A DNA stretch of 64,000 bases from Mesorhabditis belari (GCA_958450365.1 CAUEEP010000742.1:2368001-2432000); one strand, 5' to 3'; shown: positions 37,301 to 52,100, counted from the first letter of the stretch. Translations and numbers: made by a program. Notes: generated by a model not told the origin, from the letters alone.

Positions 37301-40300
37301 CCTTTTAAAAAATAACTCACCTTTCTTTTTCTTCACTAATCCGTGGGAGATTAAACGATTGTTTCCTCAGAATGACATCATCAGCCGGAATTCGATGCTC
37401 ATCTTCCACAAAATATTGCTTTGATTCAATCAAATGCTCATTGCTCGAATCATCTTTTATTCGCGTGTAAACAGCGAATGTTTTTGTCGTCTCATTTACC
37501 GTAGTTTCATCAAAAATTGTCTTTTTCTCATTGAAAATCTCATCGAAATCGATATTGGATGGATTCTCGACGGTACTCTTTCGCTCTTCAATGCTTTTTC
37601 CCCAGCTTGGAGTGGTGAATACGGTAACAGAGCTTCTTTTTAGTGTATACTTTTCGTCTATCTTCTCGTCTATCTTCTCGTCTATCTCCTCGTCTATCTT
37701 CTCGTCTATCTTCTCGTCTATCTCCTCGTCTATCTTCTCGTCTACCCTTTCGTCTTGTCCCGCAGTACGAATCCCGGCAAAGATTTGATCAAAATCGATT
37801 TCTGTTTTTTGCTGCTCAAGCTCTTGAATCTCGTGAAAATCTGGTGAAATTGCGATGCGCAGTTCAGCGATTTTCGTTAATTCTCCATTTTGTGGCTCAC
37901 CAAAAGGTAATGTGTCCCCATCGACGATCATCGATTCAGTGATCACCTAGAATTTTCCTCCTCTATATGATATGATAAAGTTGAGAAGTTTTTTTTTTGA
38001 ATCATACCACTACTTGTATGATACAGTGGTCCACAAATGTATTGTCCCATTGCCATCTAAAAGTTTCTTTCGTCTTGCAATCTTGCAATGTTTTTGTTTT
38101 ATACTTTAATTTTTCTGCAATGTATACGGATAAATCTTATAATCCTGAAAAGTAGAGTATAAAGTAGAGTAGAGTAAGCAAAATACCCTACACTTTTTGG
38201 TAATATCGTTATTTTGCAAGATTTTCGTACGAAAGAAACTTTTGGATGGCAATGGGACAATACATTTGTGGACCACTGTACTTTAAAGGAAATTCTATCC
38301 AATAAATTACCTGTGGAATGTCTTGACTTGTGCTTGAAGCGGTTTCTTGTAAAACACTTTGTTGTTTTGGGTTAAAAATCTCGTCCAAATTGATGTCACT
38401 TGGTGGAAGACTGGCTACGGATCTGGCTCTTGGTGGTTCCGGGGAAAACATTGTTCTTGTCACAGGACGGGAAATCGATCGTTCGATTGGGCGATTAAAC
38501 TTAAATTTTGACACAATTACTCCCTTAGATTAGTGTTTATTTATAAAGAAAAGCCTAACTAGAAAAGCCTACTAACCTTTTCCAGAATATCCGGTCTTGT
38601 CTCTTGTAGGAGTGGGGTGGGTGAGTTGAAGACTAAATCCAAATCCAAACTCTCCCTTGCAGCCTCCTTTCCTTTCATTGAACCTCCATAGTCTAATTCG
38701 ATCGGTTCTCTTGTCATTGAAATCTTTTTACTTCTTAGAATAATCTAAATTTCTTTTTAATTAATTCAATTCAAAGTTATTTAACCTTTTCACTTTCAGC
38801 ACTTGTTGATGGTCGGCTGAAGATCTCATCCAATGAGATTTCACTGGGTGGAAGGCTGGCCACCTAGAAAAGATTACTGTAATCAAGACCAGGGCTAGTC
38901 AGACCAAGCCTGGCCAAGGGTCAGGATGAGGATCAGGATCAGAACCAGGACTCTACCCTAACCCTTGAAGCTTGACTTTTTCCTGACTTAGAAATTTGAT
39001 TTAGATTAGGTCTAACTGCTAATCATTTAAAGTACTTTAACTTTAAGATCACTTTAAATTCCAAATACAAATATCCCGTAAAAGGCTTTACCGATCTTGC
39101 CCTTGGCTCTGGAGTGACTTGCGTTCTCGTGGATGGTCGTGAAACGGGTCGTTCCAACGTGTTGGCAAGCTGAAAACAATATTCAACGATAACCATAGCT
39201 GATTCACCTTATCCAAAATGTTCGGCCTTGTCTCCTGTAGAAGTGGGATCGGCGAGTTGAAGACTAAATCCAAGTCGAGACTTTTTCTTTCACCAGGTGC
39301 GAGTGTGTTTTCATCAACACCTTCAGTAGTCGTACTTGTCACGGTTTCAGCAATATCAGCTTGAATCTGTTTGGGTTTAAGTGTTAGGTGAGGACTCGAG
39401 ATCAATGCTTGGAAATCGAAGCTTTCCTCAGGTTTAGTGACCGGCTCAACATCAGCAGACTTTCTCTTTGTTGGAGTTTGTATCTGATGCGTCTCTTGTT
39501 TTACGTCTGTTGTTCTTGTGATCGTCTCAGTGATCTCTCTATGTGTTTGTTCCGGTTCTTTACTTGATTCTGGTATCGGAGTTGAGATTAAAGCATGAAA
39601 ATCAAAGCCATGATCACTCTTTGAAATCTGATCAGTATCGGATCTCTTTGTTGGTATCTCATGTGATTCCTGTTTCTCGTCAGACCAAGTTGTCTTTGTA
39701 AAGGTTTCAACGATTTCAACATGAATCTGTTCCGGTTCTTTGACAGGTTTTGGATGAGGACTTGAGATCAAAGCATGGAAATCAAATCCGTCCTCAACTT
39801 CAACGGGCTTTCTTGGAGTTGGAGTCGGAATCTCATGCACCTCTTGTCTCGCATCAGACCATGAGCTTTGTGTTATTGTCTCAACTCTATGAACTTCTTC
39901 TCTCACAATTGTTGGAATCGGACTCGAGACCAATGAGTGAAAATCGTAGCTTTCAGATCGCTGAGTTGGAATCTCATTTACTTGTTGCTTCTCGTCGGAC
40001 CAAGTGGTTCTAGTGAAAGTCTCAGCAACTTCCACGTGACTCTGTTCTTTGACCGATTTTGGTGTCGGACTTGAGATCAAAGTATGAAAATCAAATCCAT
40101 CATTCGCTTTCTCAACTTCAACAGATTTTCTCTTCGTTTGATTCGGAATCTCATGCATTTCTTGTCCAGCATCAGACCATGTCGTGGTTGTCATTCTTTC
40201 AACATTCTCTACATCAATTTCTTTGTCTGATTGATTGAAAACGGGTGAAGAAACCAATGAATGAAAATCGTAAGTGCTGGTAGACTCGGTGTGCTTTGGT

Positions 40301-43300
40301 GCTTCTTGAGTAGTTGGAGTTAGTGTAACTGGTACGATGGTCGAGTCACTTTCCATCATCTCTTTGTGATCTTTTATTTTCTCCGGTTGTGGACTTGAGA
40401 TCATCGCATGGAAGTCATAGCCAGCATCAGATGAAGCAACTGAAATTTCTCTAGGTTTCTCTTTTGGTTTCTGTGAGCTTTCTGAGACTGATGCTGTAGT
40501 AGAAACTGTACTTGTTTCTGTGCCGAATTTCCTTTCCTCATCTTCTTTGATCGTTTCTAGTTGTGGACTCGAGATCAATGCATGGAAATCGAAACCAGAA
40601 TCCGATGAAGTAGTTGTAATTTCTTCAGGCTTCACTTTTTGTTTATCTGATGAAGTTGGAGTTGGTACTTTAATGGGCTCTGTAGTTGGCTCTGTAGTTG
40701 GCTCTGTAGTTGGCTCTGTACTTGGCTCTGTAGTTGGCTCTGTACTTGGCTCTGTAGTTGGCATCTCTTCATTTCCTTCAACTTCAACATTTCCTTCATT
40801 TCCTGAATCCAGTTTTACCGATTTCTCTTGGAAAATCACATCCAAATCAATCGAAACTCGATCAGTTAATGGTACGGTAGATTTCCGGGGCATTGTTTTA
40901 ACAGCCACAATCTTTGGTGACTTTTCAGCGACTACCGGCTGATTGTTGAACTTCTCGATCTTTTCCAGAATCGACATTTGACTAGGGCTCACTGGTGAGG
41001 TAATTGGAGATCGAAAAACCTCATCCAAATCGATTTCTGACTTCTCTACGGTAAGCATAACCTTTGATGACTGTTCATCCGAATCTTCAGCCATAATCCT
41101 TTCATCGGTTTTCTCAATCAATCTCTCGGTTTCTTTTCGGATCTCGACAATGTTCGCGATGAAGTCGAGGTCCATTTGAGCGTGCTGTAGTTGTTCGGCT
41201 TCCACCTGAATGGATTGTAAGCTTCTGAAGTTAATACATTTGTACTATAATACAATAATTACATTAATATCTTGTAGGAAATAGAAATAGAAATAGAAAG
41301 GGACCTCTTTCATCAAATCCCTCAACGAGATTATCTCATTTCTTGAATGGGTTTGCCGGAATGGTTGTTGAGTGTTGGTTGGTGATTCGGAGTTTCTGAC
41401 AAATGATTCATTTGTTTGTTTAAAGATTGATGGTAGAGTTAGAATCGATTGTCTTACGTCTATTTTTGTCTTACGGTCTTACTTCTGTTCTCGTATCTTT
41501 GCCAATCGTTCCCGAAATTTGGGATCATCTTCTTTGACAAGATCCCAAACAAAAGAGTACGGATTCTTGTTGGGATCGGGCTGGAAAATTCGTATAAAAT
41601 TCAATTGGATATTAGATTTCAAGGTTTTAGATCGTCTTAAATACAAATACCATCTCTTCAACGTATTGCATAAGTCTTCAGATTAAAGAGAAGAAATCGA
41701 AATCAAGTAGAACCTATCGATATTGACTATAGGGTTTTTAACCGTTTGATCTTTTCGTTTATCTAGTCTTCTTTTCATTTTATTCATTTCTTTTCTTTCC
41801 TTTTCTTTTCCTTTATCTTTTCTTCAGTTCTTCTTTTCATTTTATTCATTTCCTTTCCTTTTCTTTGACCTACCTGATCCCCGATCGGTTCCACCTCATC
41901 CACCCTGCTCTCTCCCCTTGTCGGCGGTCCCAACTCATCAAACACTTCATCAGTAATCGTCTCAGCCACCGAAAGAGCACCCTTTCGAGTCTGAAAATCA
42001 TTTTTACCTCTGGCCAACTATGCTAAATCCCCTAACTAAAGTCTGTAGCAAAAACAGTTTACTTTATGCTTATTTGATTACTTATTTCTCGTTGAACTAA
42101 GAGAAAGAGAAACTAAGATAAGATAAAGCAACTAGGTTCACTGATTTCAAGATATAATCGACTAGGTCAGAGAAAAACGCACATCATTGTCGACACTCAA
42201 GAACTTCTCGCGTTGATCGATGGGTTGCGGTGAGAGGACCGGGGTTCGAGTGGCTGAAATTATCTCATAATTATCTGAAAATTATCTGATAATTATCTGA
42301 TAACAGTTTATGGTTTAATCTATTAAACTCGAAAAACCCACGGGAGAAAACCTCGTCCAAGTCGATGTTCAGCGTGGCTTTCGGTGTTTGCTTTGGCTGG
42401 GGCGAGGTAACGGATGATTGAGAGCGTCTCGACGCAAACTCTTCCTGAATTCTGAATGTTAAAGATATTCTAGATGTAAATCGAGTTAAAGATTGCACAT
42501 CCAACCTGTTTCTTGATGATCTCCTCAACGGAAAGCTTTGAATCTCGGCACGCCGTGCATTCACATTCCTTGTTTTCCTCGTCTTTTGTGCAATGAAAGC
42601 CAACTTGCGAGAAGACCTAGAAAGATCAAAAATGAAATTCAAAGATTGTAGATAGATAAATAAAGCTTTTTTAAATGATTCATCATCTCATTTACCCTCT
42701 CAATCAGCTCAGCAGCATACTCTTCAGCATTCTCGTCTTTAATCTCAATTTCGTTTAGTCTCTAAACTTTGTTTTTTTTTAAATCCAGTCTTAAAATGTT
42801 TTTGAAAAAGTTCAAAAGTTTAAAAGTTCAAAATCTCCAAACTAAATTCTCTTTGCTCTTCTCGTTATCGACTTTATGCGGTTTCGGATGGAAAATCTCG
42901 TCCATATCAATCACCGAGTCAAAGAACTGAAAGAGATTGAAATTTGATTACAGTTATATTACTGATTTGATTACGGTTATACTACTGATTTGATTACAGT
43001 TATATTACTGATTTGATTACAGTTATATTACAGATTTGGTTACGGTTATATTACTGATTTGATTACGGTTATATTACTGATTCGATTACGGTTATATTAC
43101 TGATTTGATTATGGTTATACTACTGATTTGATTACGGTTATATTACTGATTCGATTACGGTTATATTACTGATTTGATTATGGTTATACTACTGATTTGA
43201 TTACGGTTATATTACTGATTTGATTATGGTTATACTACTGATTTGATTACGGTTATATTACTGATTTGATTACAGTGATATTACTGATTTGATAACAGTT

Positions 43301-46300
43301 ATATTATTGATTTGATTATAATTATATTACCGATGGATCAACGGGTTTCTTCAACTCTGTCGCCGAGCGTTGTATTGGACTAAATGTTTTTCTTTGAATA
43401 GCCTCTGATCGACTCCTTTCAAGGAAAGCATCGACTGGATCGTGATGCTTTGTTGATGCTTGTGAATTTGTGAAAATCTTGAATTTTCTTTAAAAATTGA
43501 AAGCTAAACTCAAATCACCTCATTTAAATCAATGTCCACTGCTTCGGTTTTCTCGATTTTTATCTCATCAAATCGTTTCGTTATCTCTTTTTCTTCACCA
43601 AAATGCTTCAACTTTTCAGAGATCTCCAACACTTGCTCGTAACTAAACAAGTAGACATTTTCTTTGTTTCTTAGAATCAGAATCCCCTATTACCCTTTCT
43701 CCTCTTTCTTTAAGTCAACAATGAAATGACGAACGGCAACACACGAAACACATTCACATTGAGTGCCTGTAGGTGGTGATTCACCTGAAAGGTGAATTAA
43801 TTTTTAATTTCACCATTCACTGAAAGTTTTTATTCACTTATCACTCTTTGAAGAGACAAAGCTTTTTATGGACAAACCAGTGATCACACAAATCCCGCTA
43901 GTCACCCGTTCAATGTCGAATTCAGAAAATGATTCCTCTCTTCTTCTTTCCATCATCATATCGCCTCTTTCATCATTGCTGAATTGATTTGATTTGAAAT
44001 TTCATTTTTTCTTTGACAATTACTTCTGAATCTCTCCGGCAAGCTCAGCCAATTTGAACTCCTCTTCTTCAATCTCTTCAACTCTAAAAAAAGGTAACTT
44101 TATTGAGAAGTTCTAAAGATAAAGTTGTCAATATGAAATGTTAAATGATCAACCGTGTTTGTTGCTTTAACGGTGGAGCGGTGATCGATGCGACAAGGGA
44201 GATCTGCTCAACGGGAATCGCCTCTCTTTCTGTTGTCGAAACACCGATTATCTGAATGTTCTTATGTTCGTTTTTTAGCTGTTCAGCTTATCTTACCTTG
44301 TATGTTTTTCGAGCCTCAACAATCGGACTTCGGAAGCCATCTTTTTGAGAATCTCTTTTCTTTATTGTTGGCTTTATGTTGATCATTGTGCCCGAGTCAG
44401 TGATCGAACCTGAATCTAGGGAAAAGTAAAAGTAATATTGATTTTATATACTTACTCACCTTGAACCATGCTATCCGTTGAGACACGTGACTCTTCATGT
44501 TCTCTATCACTTCTGGTAAAGGACTAAAATGAATGCAATCTTATGAGACAAGCTATCCGTTGAGACACGTGACTCTTCATGTTCTCTATCACTTCTGGTA
44601 AAGGTCTAAAATGAATGGTAAAGGTCTTGTAAAGGTCTAAAATGAATGGTAAAGGTTTGGTAAAGGTCTAAAATGAATGGTAAAGGTCTCGTAAAGGTCT
44701 AAAATGAATGGAATCTTATGAAAATACAAATAAGTTTACTAGTTTATTAAAGGTTGATTAGTTAAAGCAGACAAAATTTGAAGTACACAAATATAAAGCA
44801 CACAAAATTGGAAGTTTTATTAAAAAAGCCGACCTTGAAGAGATCTCGGAATGATCGTCGTTGTGCCTTTTTTGGTGGAGTTGAGGCAATATTCTGGACA
44901 AAATTTTCGTGCAATATAGAAAGCTTTTCTAGTTAGAATGTTAATTTTCAACTAAATTTACCTTTCCTAGATTTGTTTATTGAAATTTAGTGTATGATCG
45001 AAAAGGTTTGAGGAAACGATTTGTGGAATTGAATCTACCGTTTCTTTTCCCTGCTTCATTTTCCCTCGTTTCGGTTTTGGTGGTGGTGATTGAGACATTT
45101 CTCTATTCTTATCATTTTCCAACTGAAAGTCGACTTTTTGGAAGACATGCTTGAATGATCGACGGGGTTTCATTGGTGGCTTTTCTGTTGATTTCTCGAA
45201 CATCTGAAAGCGATAACCCGACACCATCAAAGCTATGTGTTAAGCATTAATTAAGCTATTTGTTAAGCAGTTCGCAGTTCGCAGTTCTTCGTTCTCAGTT
45301 CTTAGCTCTTAGTTCTTAGCTCTTAGTTCTTAGCTCTTAGTTCTTAGTTCTTAGCTCTTAGTTCTTAGTTCTTAGTTCTTAGCTCTTAGTTCTTTAAATC
45401 TTACACTTCCGGATCGATCTCTTTGAAAAGGCTCGTGAATTGTGGGATCATCGTCAATTGGTCGCTTAAAGTTTAACTCGACCGTGATCGCACCCGGCTA
45501 AACGATTATATTATGGCATTATAGCATTATAGCATTATTATGTTAACCAGTTGAGTAAAACTTTTCTTTACCTGTGTCCTCACTCTCGCATCGACACTCA
45601 TCGTCGAATGACCACTACGATCAGCGTGTAAACGGGGAAGAGTCGAGAAAGGACTCATCGAGGAATCATCTTGAAACTGGTCCTGAAACTGGTTTGTCTT
45701 TCGTTTATCCTTTGCTCTTTCATCTGATCATCTGATCTTTCATTATATAAACAATTACTGTTGAATCGTTAATCCCAGAAAAGATCTTGTCGATCATTTC
45801 ATCAGTGATCTCAACTGGTGGAACATCGGACACACTCGTTCTAGCCCTCTCCTCTATCTCTTTGCCAATATCGCCTGAATGTAACTGCTAAATAAATGTT
45901 AATCTCAGAAATCTAGATAGAAATCTTTAAGAAAAGCTTTAACTATCTCTAGAGTTGATTTAAAATCAAATTTAAAGAAGACTTTGATGGAGAGTCTCTT
46001 GCACCAACCCTCAAATTGATGATGAGCGAATAGTTGTGCAGCTGTGTCATCACTATCTCTGCTTGTCTCCAATCCTCTATCCGCAATTTTCTCTATTCTT
46101 CTATCGATAACATCTCTTGTGCGAGTCAACGATTCCGGCGATGAGGTTGACTCAAGATCGCCCTGAAAAGAAACAGCTTGTTTTTAATTATTCGCAATTG
46201 TAATTTAACTGTAGCTCTATACTTTTTACATACTCTAAACATTAAGTAACTACCGTAAATACTGTAATAGTACCCCATTTCGATAATGACGGTGCGGAGT

Positions 46301-49113
46301 GTTGCGTAGTCTAGCCTTGAACGAGGTTTTTCTCGACACTGGTTTATGCTACAATGCTCGCTTAGATATCAAAAAATAGCTGAAATTCAGGGCTATTTTT
46401 TTGATACCAAAGACGTATTTTTTGAAAGTACGGGCGCTTTGAAAAAAATGAAATACTAAAAAAACTTTTGCGACTACGCGACTGTACGAGAGGGGTGGGG
46501 TACTATTACAGTATTTACGGTAGGTATTTATCGGAATTGGGTACTGCAATTGTTGTGACAATTATGGTGCACCCTGTAGAGTTTATCCATGAGAAGAGTT
46601 ACCGTAAATACTGTAATAGTATCCCATCCCGATAATGACGGTGCGGAGTGTTGCGTAGTCTGGCTTTGAACGAGGTTTTTCTCGACACTGGTTTATGCTA
46701 CAATGCGCACTTAGGTATCAAAAAATAGCTGAAATTCAGGGCTATTTTTTTGATACCAAAGACGCATTTTTTGAAAGTACGGGGTGCTTTGGAAAAAATG
46801 AAATACTAAAAAACTTTTGCGACTACGCGACTGTACGAGGGGGCGGGGTATTACAGTATTTACGGTATGTTTTTATGGTAATCAAAATTTGCTATATGCT
46901 AAATTCAAATAAAACTCACTCGACTCGTGCAGAAAAGACTCAAAAAGGGGATAATTATTGAGGATTTTGGAGTAAAAGAAAGTATATAACTAGAGAGAAA
47001 AAAAAAAGGCTATAAATTCGCTCGTTTCGTTTCGTTTAAAAAAATTTCATAAAATTTTTAGTGAACAAGTCAAATTTTCGTCTTTTTTTCCCCAACTATT
47101 CTATGCTAATCTCTTCTTTTTGTCTTGTTCTCTTGTTCTGTTGTTCTTTTTTTCGTTCACACCAAAATTTCTCTCTTCTTTTTGAGCAAAAACCGGCTTT
47201 TTCCCCCCTTCTTTTCTCTTGCATATATGAATGTGATTGAGTAGAAAATTGAAGAGAATCGCTAACTATAGATATTGAAATAATACAATATGAATAGTAA
47301 AAAAAAGAATTTTCAACATGATCTTTAAATACTTACCTATTTAACACTAAAAGATACAATAAATATTGAGAAGTTGGTTCTGGTTTGGTTCTGGTTTGGT
47401 TTTGATTTCGTTCTGATTCGTTCAGTGTTTTACAGGGTGCGGGATAAGTATGGTTACAAGGTTGTAACATTGATTTAAGAAACTGATTGATTTTTATTTC
47501 TTGCCAAAGGATTTTGCCTTAATTTGAATGCTTTTTTTTTTATATTAAGTAGCTTTATATTCGAAACAATTTGCCCGACTTCATTCCCGCCAATGAATGA
47601 CCAGCTAATTCGCTCGATCTCAATGTTATGGATTTCTGTGTTTGGGCAATTTTGGAGCAAAAAGCATGCACAACAAAACATGCAAACGTTGAAAGTCTGA
47701 AAAAGGCTCTGAAGAAAGCCTGGGCGGAAATTCCATAAAGCACCGGCCGCCGTGGGCCGCCGTGGGCCGCCGTGGAAAGTTATCCAAAGTTATCCAAAGT
47801 TATCCAAAGCGTCTTAAAGCCGTTATCAAGAATAAAGGTGCTCATATTGAATAATTTGTTATTTTTTTAAAATGAATATGATTACTGTTGTTAATTTTAA
47901 ATAAAGTTTACATGAATCCGTTTATATTTCATTACGATGCACGGTTCTAAATCTGTAAAATACTAAAAAAAACCATACTTATGCCGCACCCTGTATATGC
48001 TAGAATTGTTTTCTTTCTTTCTTTGTTTCAGAGAGAGATCAATATGTTGTTTCTCTTCCTTTGCATTACTTGATTAACGCTTTACATATCTTGTTTAGAT
48101 TTGAAAAACTTTTCTTAACGTTTCCTTTTCTTTTCCTCACCTCTTCGAGCACTTGTCCCACGGTGGGGACGGTCAATGACGCCTCCAGACCCTCTTTGTG
48201 AAGATCTAACTGAAATTCAAGAATGGTAAGAGGTGAGCATCACATAAATGACATATTAAACTCGTAACTCAAGAAGAAGACTAGAAAGATTGAGAGTATC
48301 AAGATATTATTAAATAAAAACACCTTTTCTTTGGGATTCTCTTCATGTTTTTCCACCAAAAGTGGTTTGAATTCATCGGCGGATAAATCAGATTCAGAAA
48401 AATTGTCTTTTTTTCTCGAATTTCTGGGTTTCCTTTTTGCGAAAGGATAAATAGAGAGAACGGGGACGATTACGAAAAGAAACGAGGAATTCAGGGGAAC
48501 AATCTTTGGGCATTCGGTAGGGGAAAGGAAACATTTGGTAGTCCACAATGGGTGCTTGCTTTTTAGGAATTCAAGTCAATGGATTAAAGTAGTTTGCCTG
48601 TCAATGGATTAAAGTAGTTTGCCTGTCAATGGGTTACAGTAGTACAGTTGTTTGACTGCTTTTAGCTTTAAACGAGTGAATATGGTAGCTCGATGATGAT
48701 AGAAAATTGGACTTTTTTTGAAAGATTTCTAGATTTCTTTGCTTTTAGCGAATCGATGAAAGATTGCTGTAGTTCTAGTGTATTTCTCGAAATATTAAAG
48801 ATTAGAAGTAGTTCTAGACTTCTAGACAGCTAAATCAACGACTAGGATAGAGCGTAATAAAGGAAAAATACTAGAATGAAGAGATTACAGCAAGACAATA
48901 GAGCCAACTAAATGAAATACAGATCTACAGGAGAGAATCATTGTCACTTTTATACCCAAATCAAATCCCAACAAAAAGCACCATTATTCGGGGATTTTTA
49001 CAAGTTTTTTTCCATATGGATTTATGCGCTTTTATAGCTAAAACTGTTTTTTTTTCTTTTTTTGAGATTTTGTTAGACAAACTTGACTACAGTAGACAAA
49101 TTATTGAAGAATA

Positions 49114-49169
<56 letters not shown>

Positions 49170-52100
49170 ACAAAGTTCATTGAATTGAAACAAAGAACAA
49201 ATCATAAACGATCAAGAATCTATAAAAACTTCAACATTTCAATAACAATCAGTTTTCTTAAGAAAAAAAGACTTTAAGCAGATATTGATTAGGAGAAAAT
49301 GATTGACTTTCTTTTGAAAGTAAAAAAAGTCAAAAGATTTTTCTCCTTTTTCCATCAAAATAGATAAATTTCATCTCATTATCGCTTAATTCAAAAAGAA
49401 AAAGAAAAAAACCTTTAAAATTTCAGCTAATAATTTGGTTAAATGTTTTGTAGGAAAAAAAAATTCGGTTTTTTTATTTTCGCGAAAAAGAGGGATCACT
49501 CGGGGATTTGATATGGTTGACGGAATTTCAAAAACTCGTTTTTCAAAACTTTCAATGAAGAAGCATGTAAAAATTATTAAAATTTTGAAAAATATTTTAA
49601 AAATGAATCTAAATAACATTTGAAATTCACAAGAAATTCAAAAGCTTTAAAAATTTCGACTCACCAAACCGGGAATGTGCAAAATGGCTGGAGCGTTTGG
49701 CTTTGGGATCACTCGGGAATCGATCGGGTTCAGGGTGATCTCGGTGAAACCCTGAATAAGCAAAATTATTGAAAGCGAAATTTTAGGCCGAAATTTCATG
49801 AGAAATCACTGAGCAATCCCCTCGACTCATCGTTGTCTCATACACCAAATCGGAACCGACTCGAAACCGAAGCGGAATCGAATCGGAATCGAATCGGAAA
49901 CAAATCGGAACCAAATCAGAACCAAATCAGAACCAAATTGGAGCTAAATCAGAACCAAATCAGAACCAAATCGGAGCTAAATCAGAACCAAATCGGAACC
50001 GAATCGAAACCGAATCGAAACCGCATCAGAACCGAAGCGTAACCAAATGGGAAACAAATCAGAACCGAATCAGAACCAAATCAGAACCAAATCAGAACCA
50101 AATCGGAATCGAATTGGAAACATATCGGAACCGGATCGAAACTGCATCAGAACCAAAGCGGAGCCAAATCAGAACCAAATCAGAACCAAATCGAAACCTA
50201 ATCGGAACCGAATCAGAACCAAAGCCGAACCAAATCAGAACCAAATCAGAACCGAACTTTCATGAGAAATGACTGAATCCCCCTGGACTCACCGTTGTCT
50301 CGTACACCAAATCGACATGTACATCGACGGATCTCTCTTTTTCTTGATCCTTTTTCTTCTTCTTTTCTTTGATTTTCCCTTCTTTTACTCGATTTTCACT
50401 TGATTTCCAATATTTTCTGGCTTTGTTGTCTTTCCTTTTCAACGATCCCTCTGCCGGATGGCCACCAATTGAAACGGTGGAAATCTGAAAATTCTCCATG
50501 CTAGATACAAATTTTTAAAGAAACTTAATCCATAAACCTTTTAGGTGAAAGAAAAATGCACAATAAACTTTTGAAAAATAGCAAATTTTGGATAGAAATT
50601 TGAGGTAAAGTCATCTTATTTGAGAGAAAAGGGAAAAAAAGGAGAAATTTGGGGTTAAGTCGAATCATAAACAATCATTGAGCTCTCTTTCGAGAACATT
50701 TCTTTTTTGATTTCTTTTTCGAGTCCATGACACTAAAAAAGCTAGATTATAAGCTTGATTACAAGCTTGATTACACGCTAGATTACAAGCTAGATTACAA
50801 GCTTCATTAGAAGATTAGAATAAATCATTATCATTAGATTTTCAAAAATTTCAAATTTCTCTTTTATTCTGAACAAAACCTCCTCCAAGCCGGTCTCGAA
50901 TTGATACTGCAATGGGTGCGCTTTGATCTCTTTACTGAAATATTTGATATAATAAGTTTTTAATTTCATTTGATCAATGACGCACTGTTTCTTTTGTTTC
51001 CCTGTCGAACAACGGAAAGTATTCCCGGTAAAGGGAAGTTGAGTAGAGAATTCGATTTCGATCACTTCATCGTCTCGTTTACTGAAAAGGTAACGCTAAA
51101 GCTTAGAAGAAAATAATAGTATTGCAGATGATAGTATTGCAGATATCCAGATGAAAGTATTGCACAAAAGATTGTTGAATTTAATCACTACCATATTCTC
51201 TCTAATAGTTGTGCACCCAAGCGAGCCGAGTTGATGACAATTTTACAGTTTCCAAGTTTTCCCAGAAGTCCAACACTCAAATCCCCCACTAGATCTCATC
51301 GTCAGCTACATTTTCCGACCTCACATCGATAGGTTCTGATAAGCGGCTCTCGAGATTTCGAGCAGTTTAGACGAAGCTTTCGGCTCACTACTATTAGAGA
51401 GAAGACGGTAATCATTTACCCGATCATCTCGAGCTCTGGTGGGAAATGATCGATCGGCCGAACTCGAGTCTTTGCATCACTTGTCGTCACACAACTAAAA
51501 GAAAATAGATTAGAATAGATTAGATTTGAGAATGAAACGAACCATGCCTCAAAACATCCTCTACTTCTACTCCTTGATCTTTTCACTTTATGCCCATCTT
51601 CAAATAACTCCTTTTCCCCTTTATGTGTTTCTTTTCGTTTCCCCATCGAGCTGCGCGAGGTTTTGCGTCGTTCAGCCACTTCACGAGCTACCTGAAACAT
51701 CTTAACTGTACGATTAGGAGATAAATAAATGAAAATCTTTGACCTAATTTGTCTACAATTATTGCAAGCTATAGTTTTATTTTTATTTTCAAATTTGCTC
51801 ACCTCCATCACAACATCAATCGGCGAATCACCTTTGTCAATTGAATGATTTGATTGATTGCTTCGTGTCGATCGACGCCTTATCGACGATCGCTCAAAGG
51901 TGTTTCTTTCTGGAAAAAGTGATTACTTTTCCTAGAAATACAGCAAGATTTTACAGAATTTCATTTGAAAGTCCATTTTCTGACCATGACCATTTTCTAA
52001 ACCTCACCAAAACTTTCATTAACCGATGATCTTCTGTTGGCTCTTGGTGGGGCAATCGGGTCATCATTTCCCTTAGAAACTTGTCGAATCTCAACTGGAA

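Noticed and set aside
37531..37942. Plus-strand frames rich in SSRLSSRLS or SSIFSSI
   Set aside because: Shadow of the minus-strand EKIDEEIDEK repeat exon.
40520..40942. Plus-strand frame with GSVVGSVVGSV repeats
   Set aside because: Antisense of the TEPTTEPST repeat in the 2-kb exon of the giant gene.
42941..43331. Regular repeats considered as a CRISPR array
   Set aside because: Units are contiguous 23-bp tandem repeats without unique spacers, in an intron of a eukaryotic gene.
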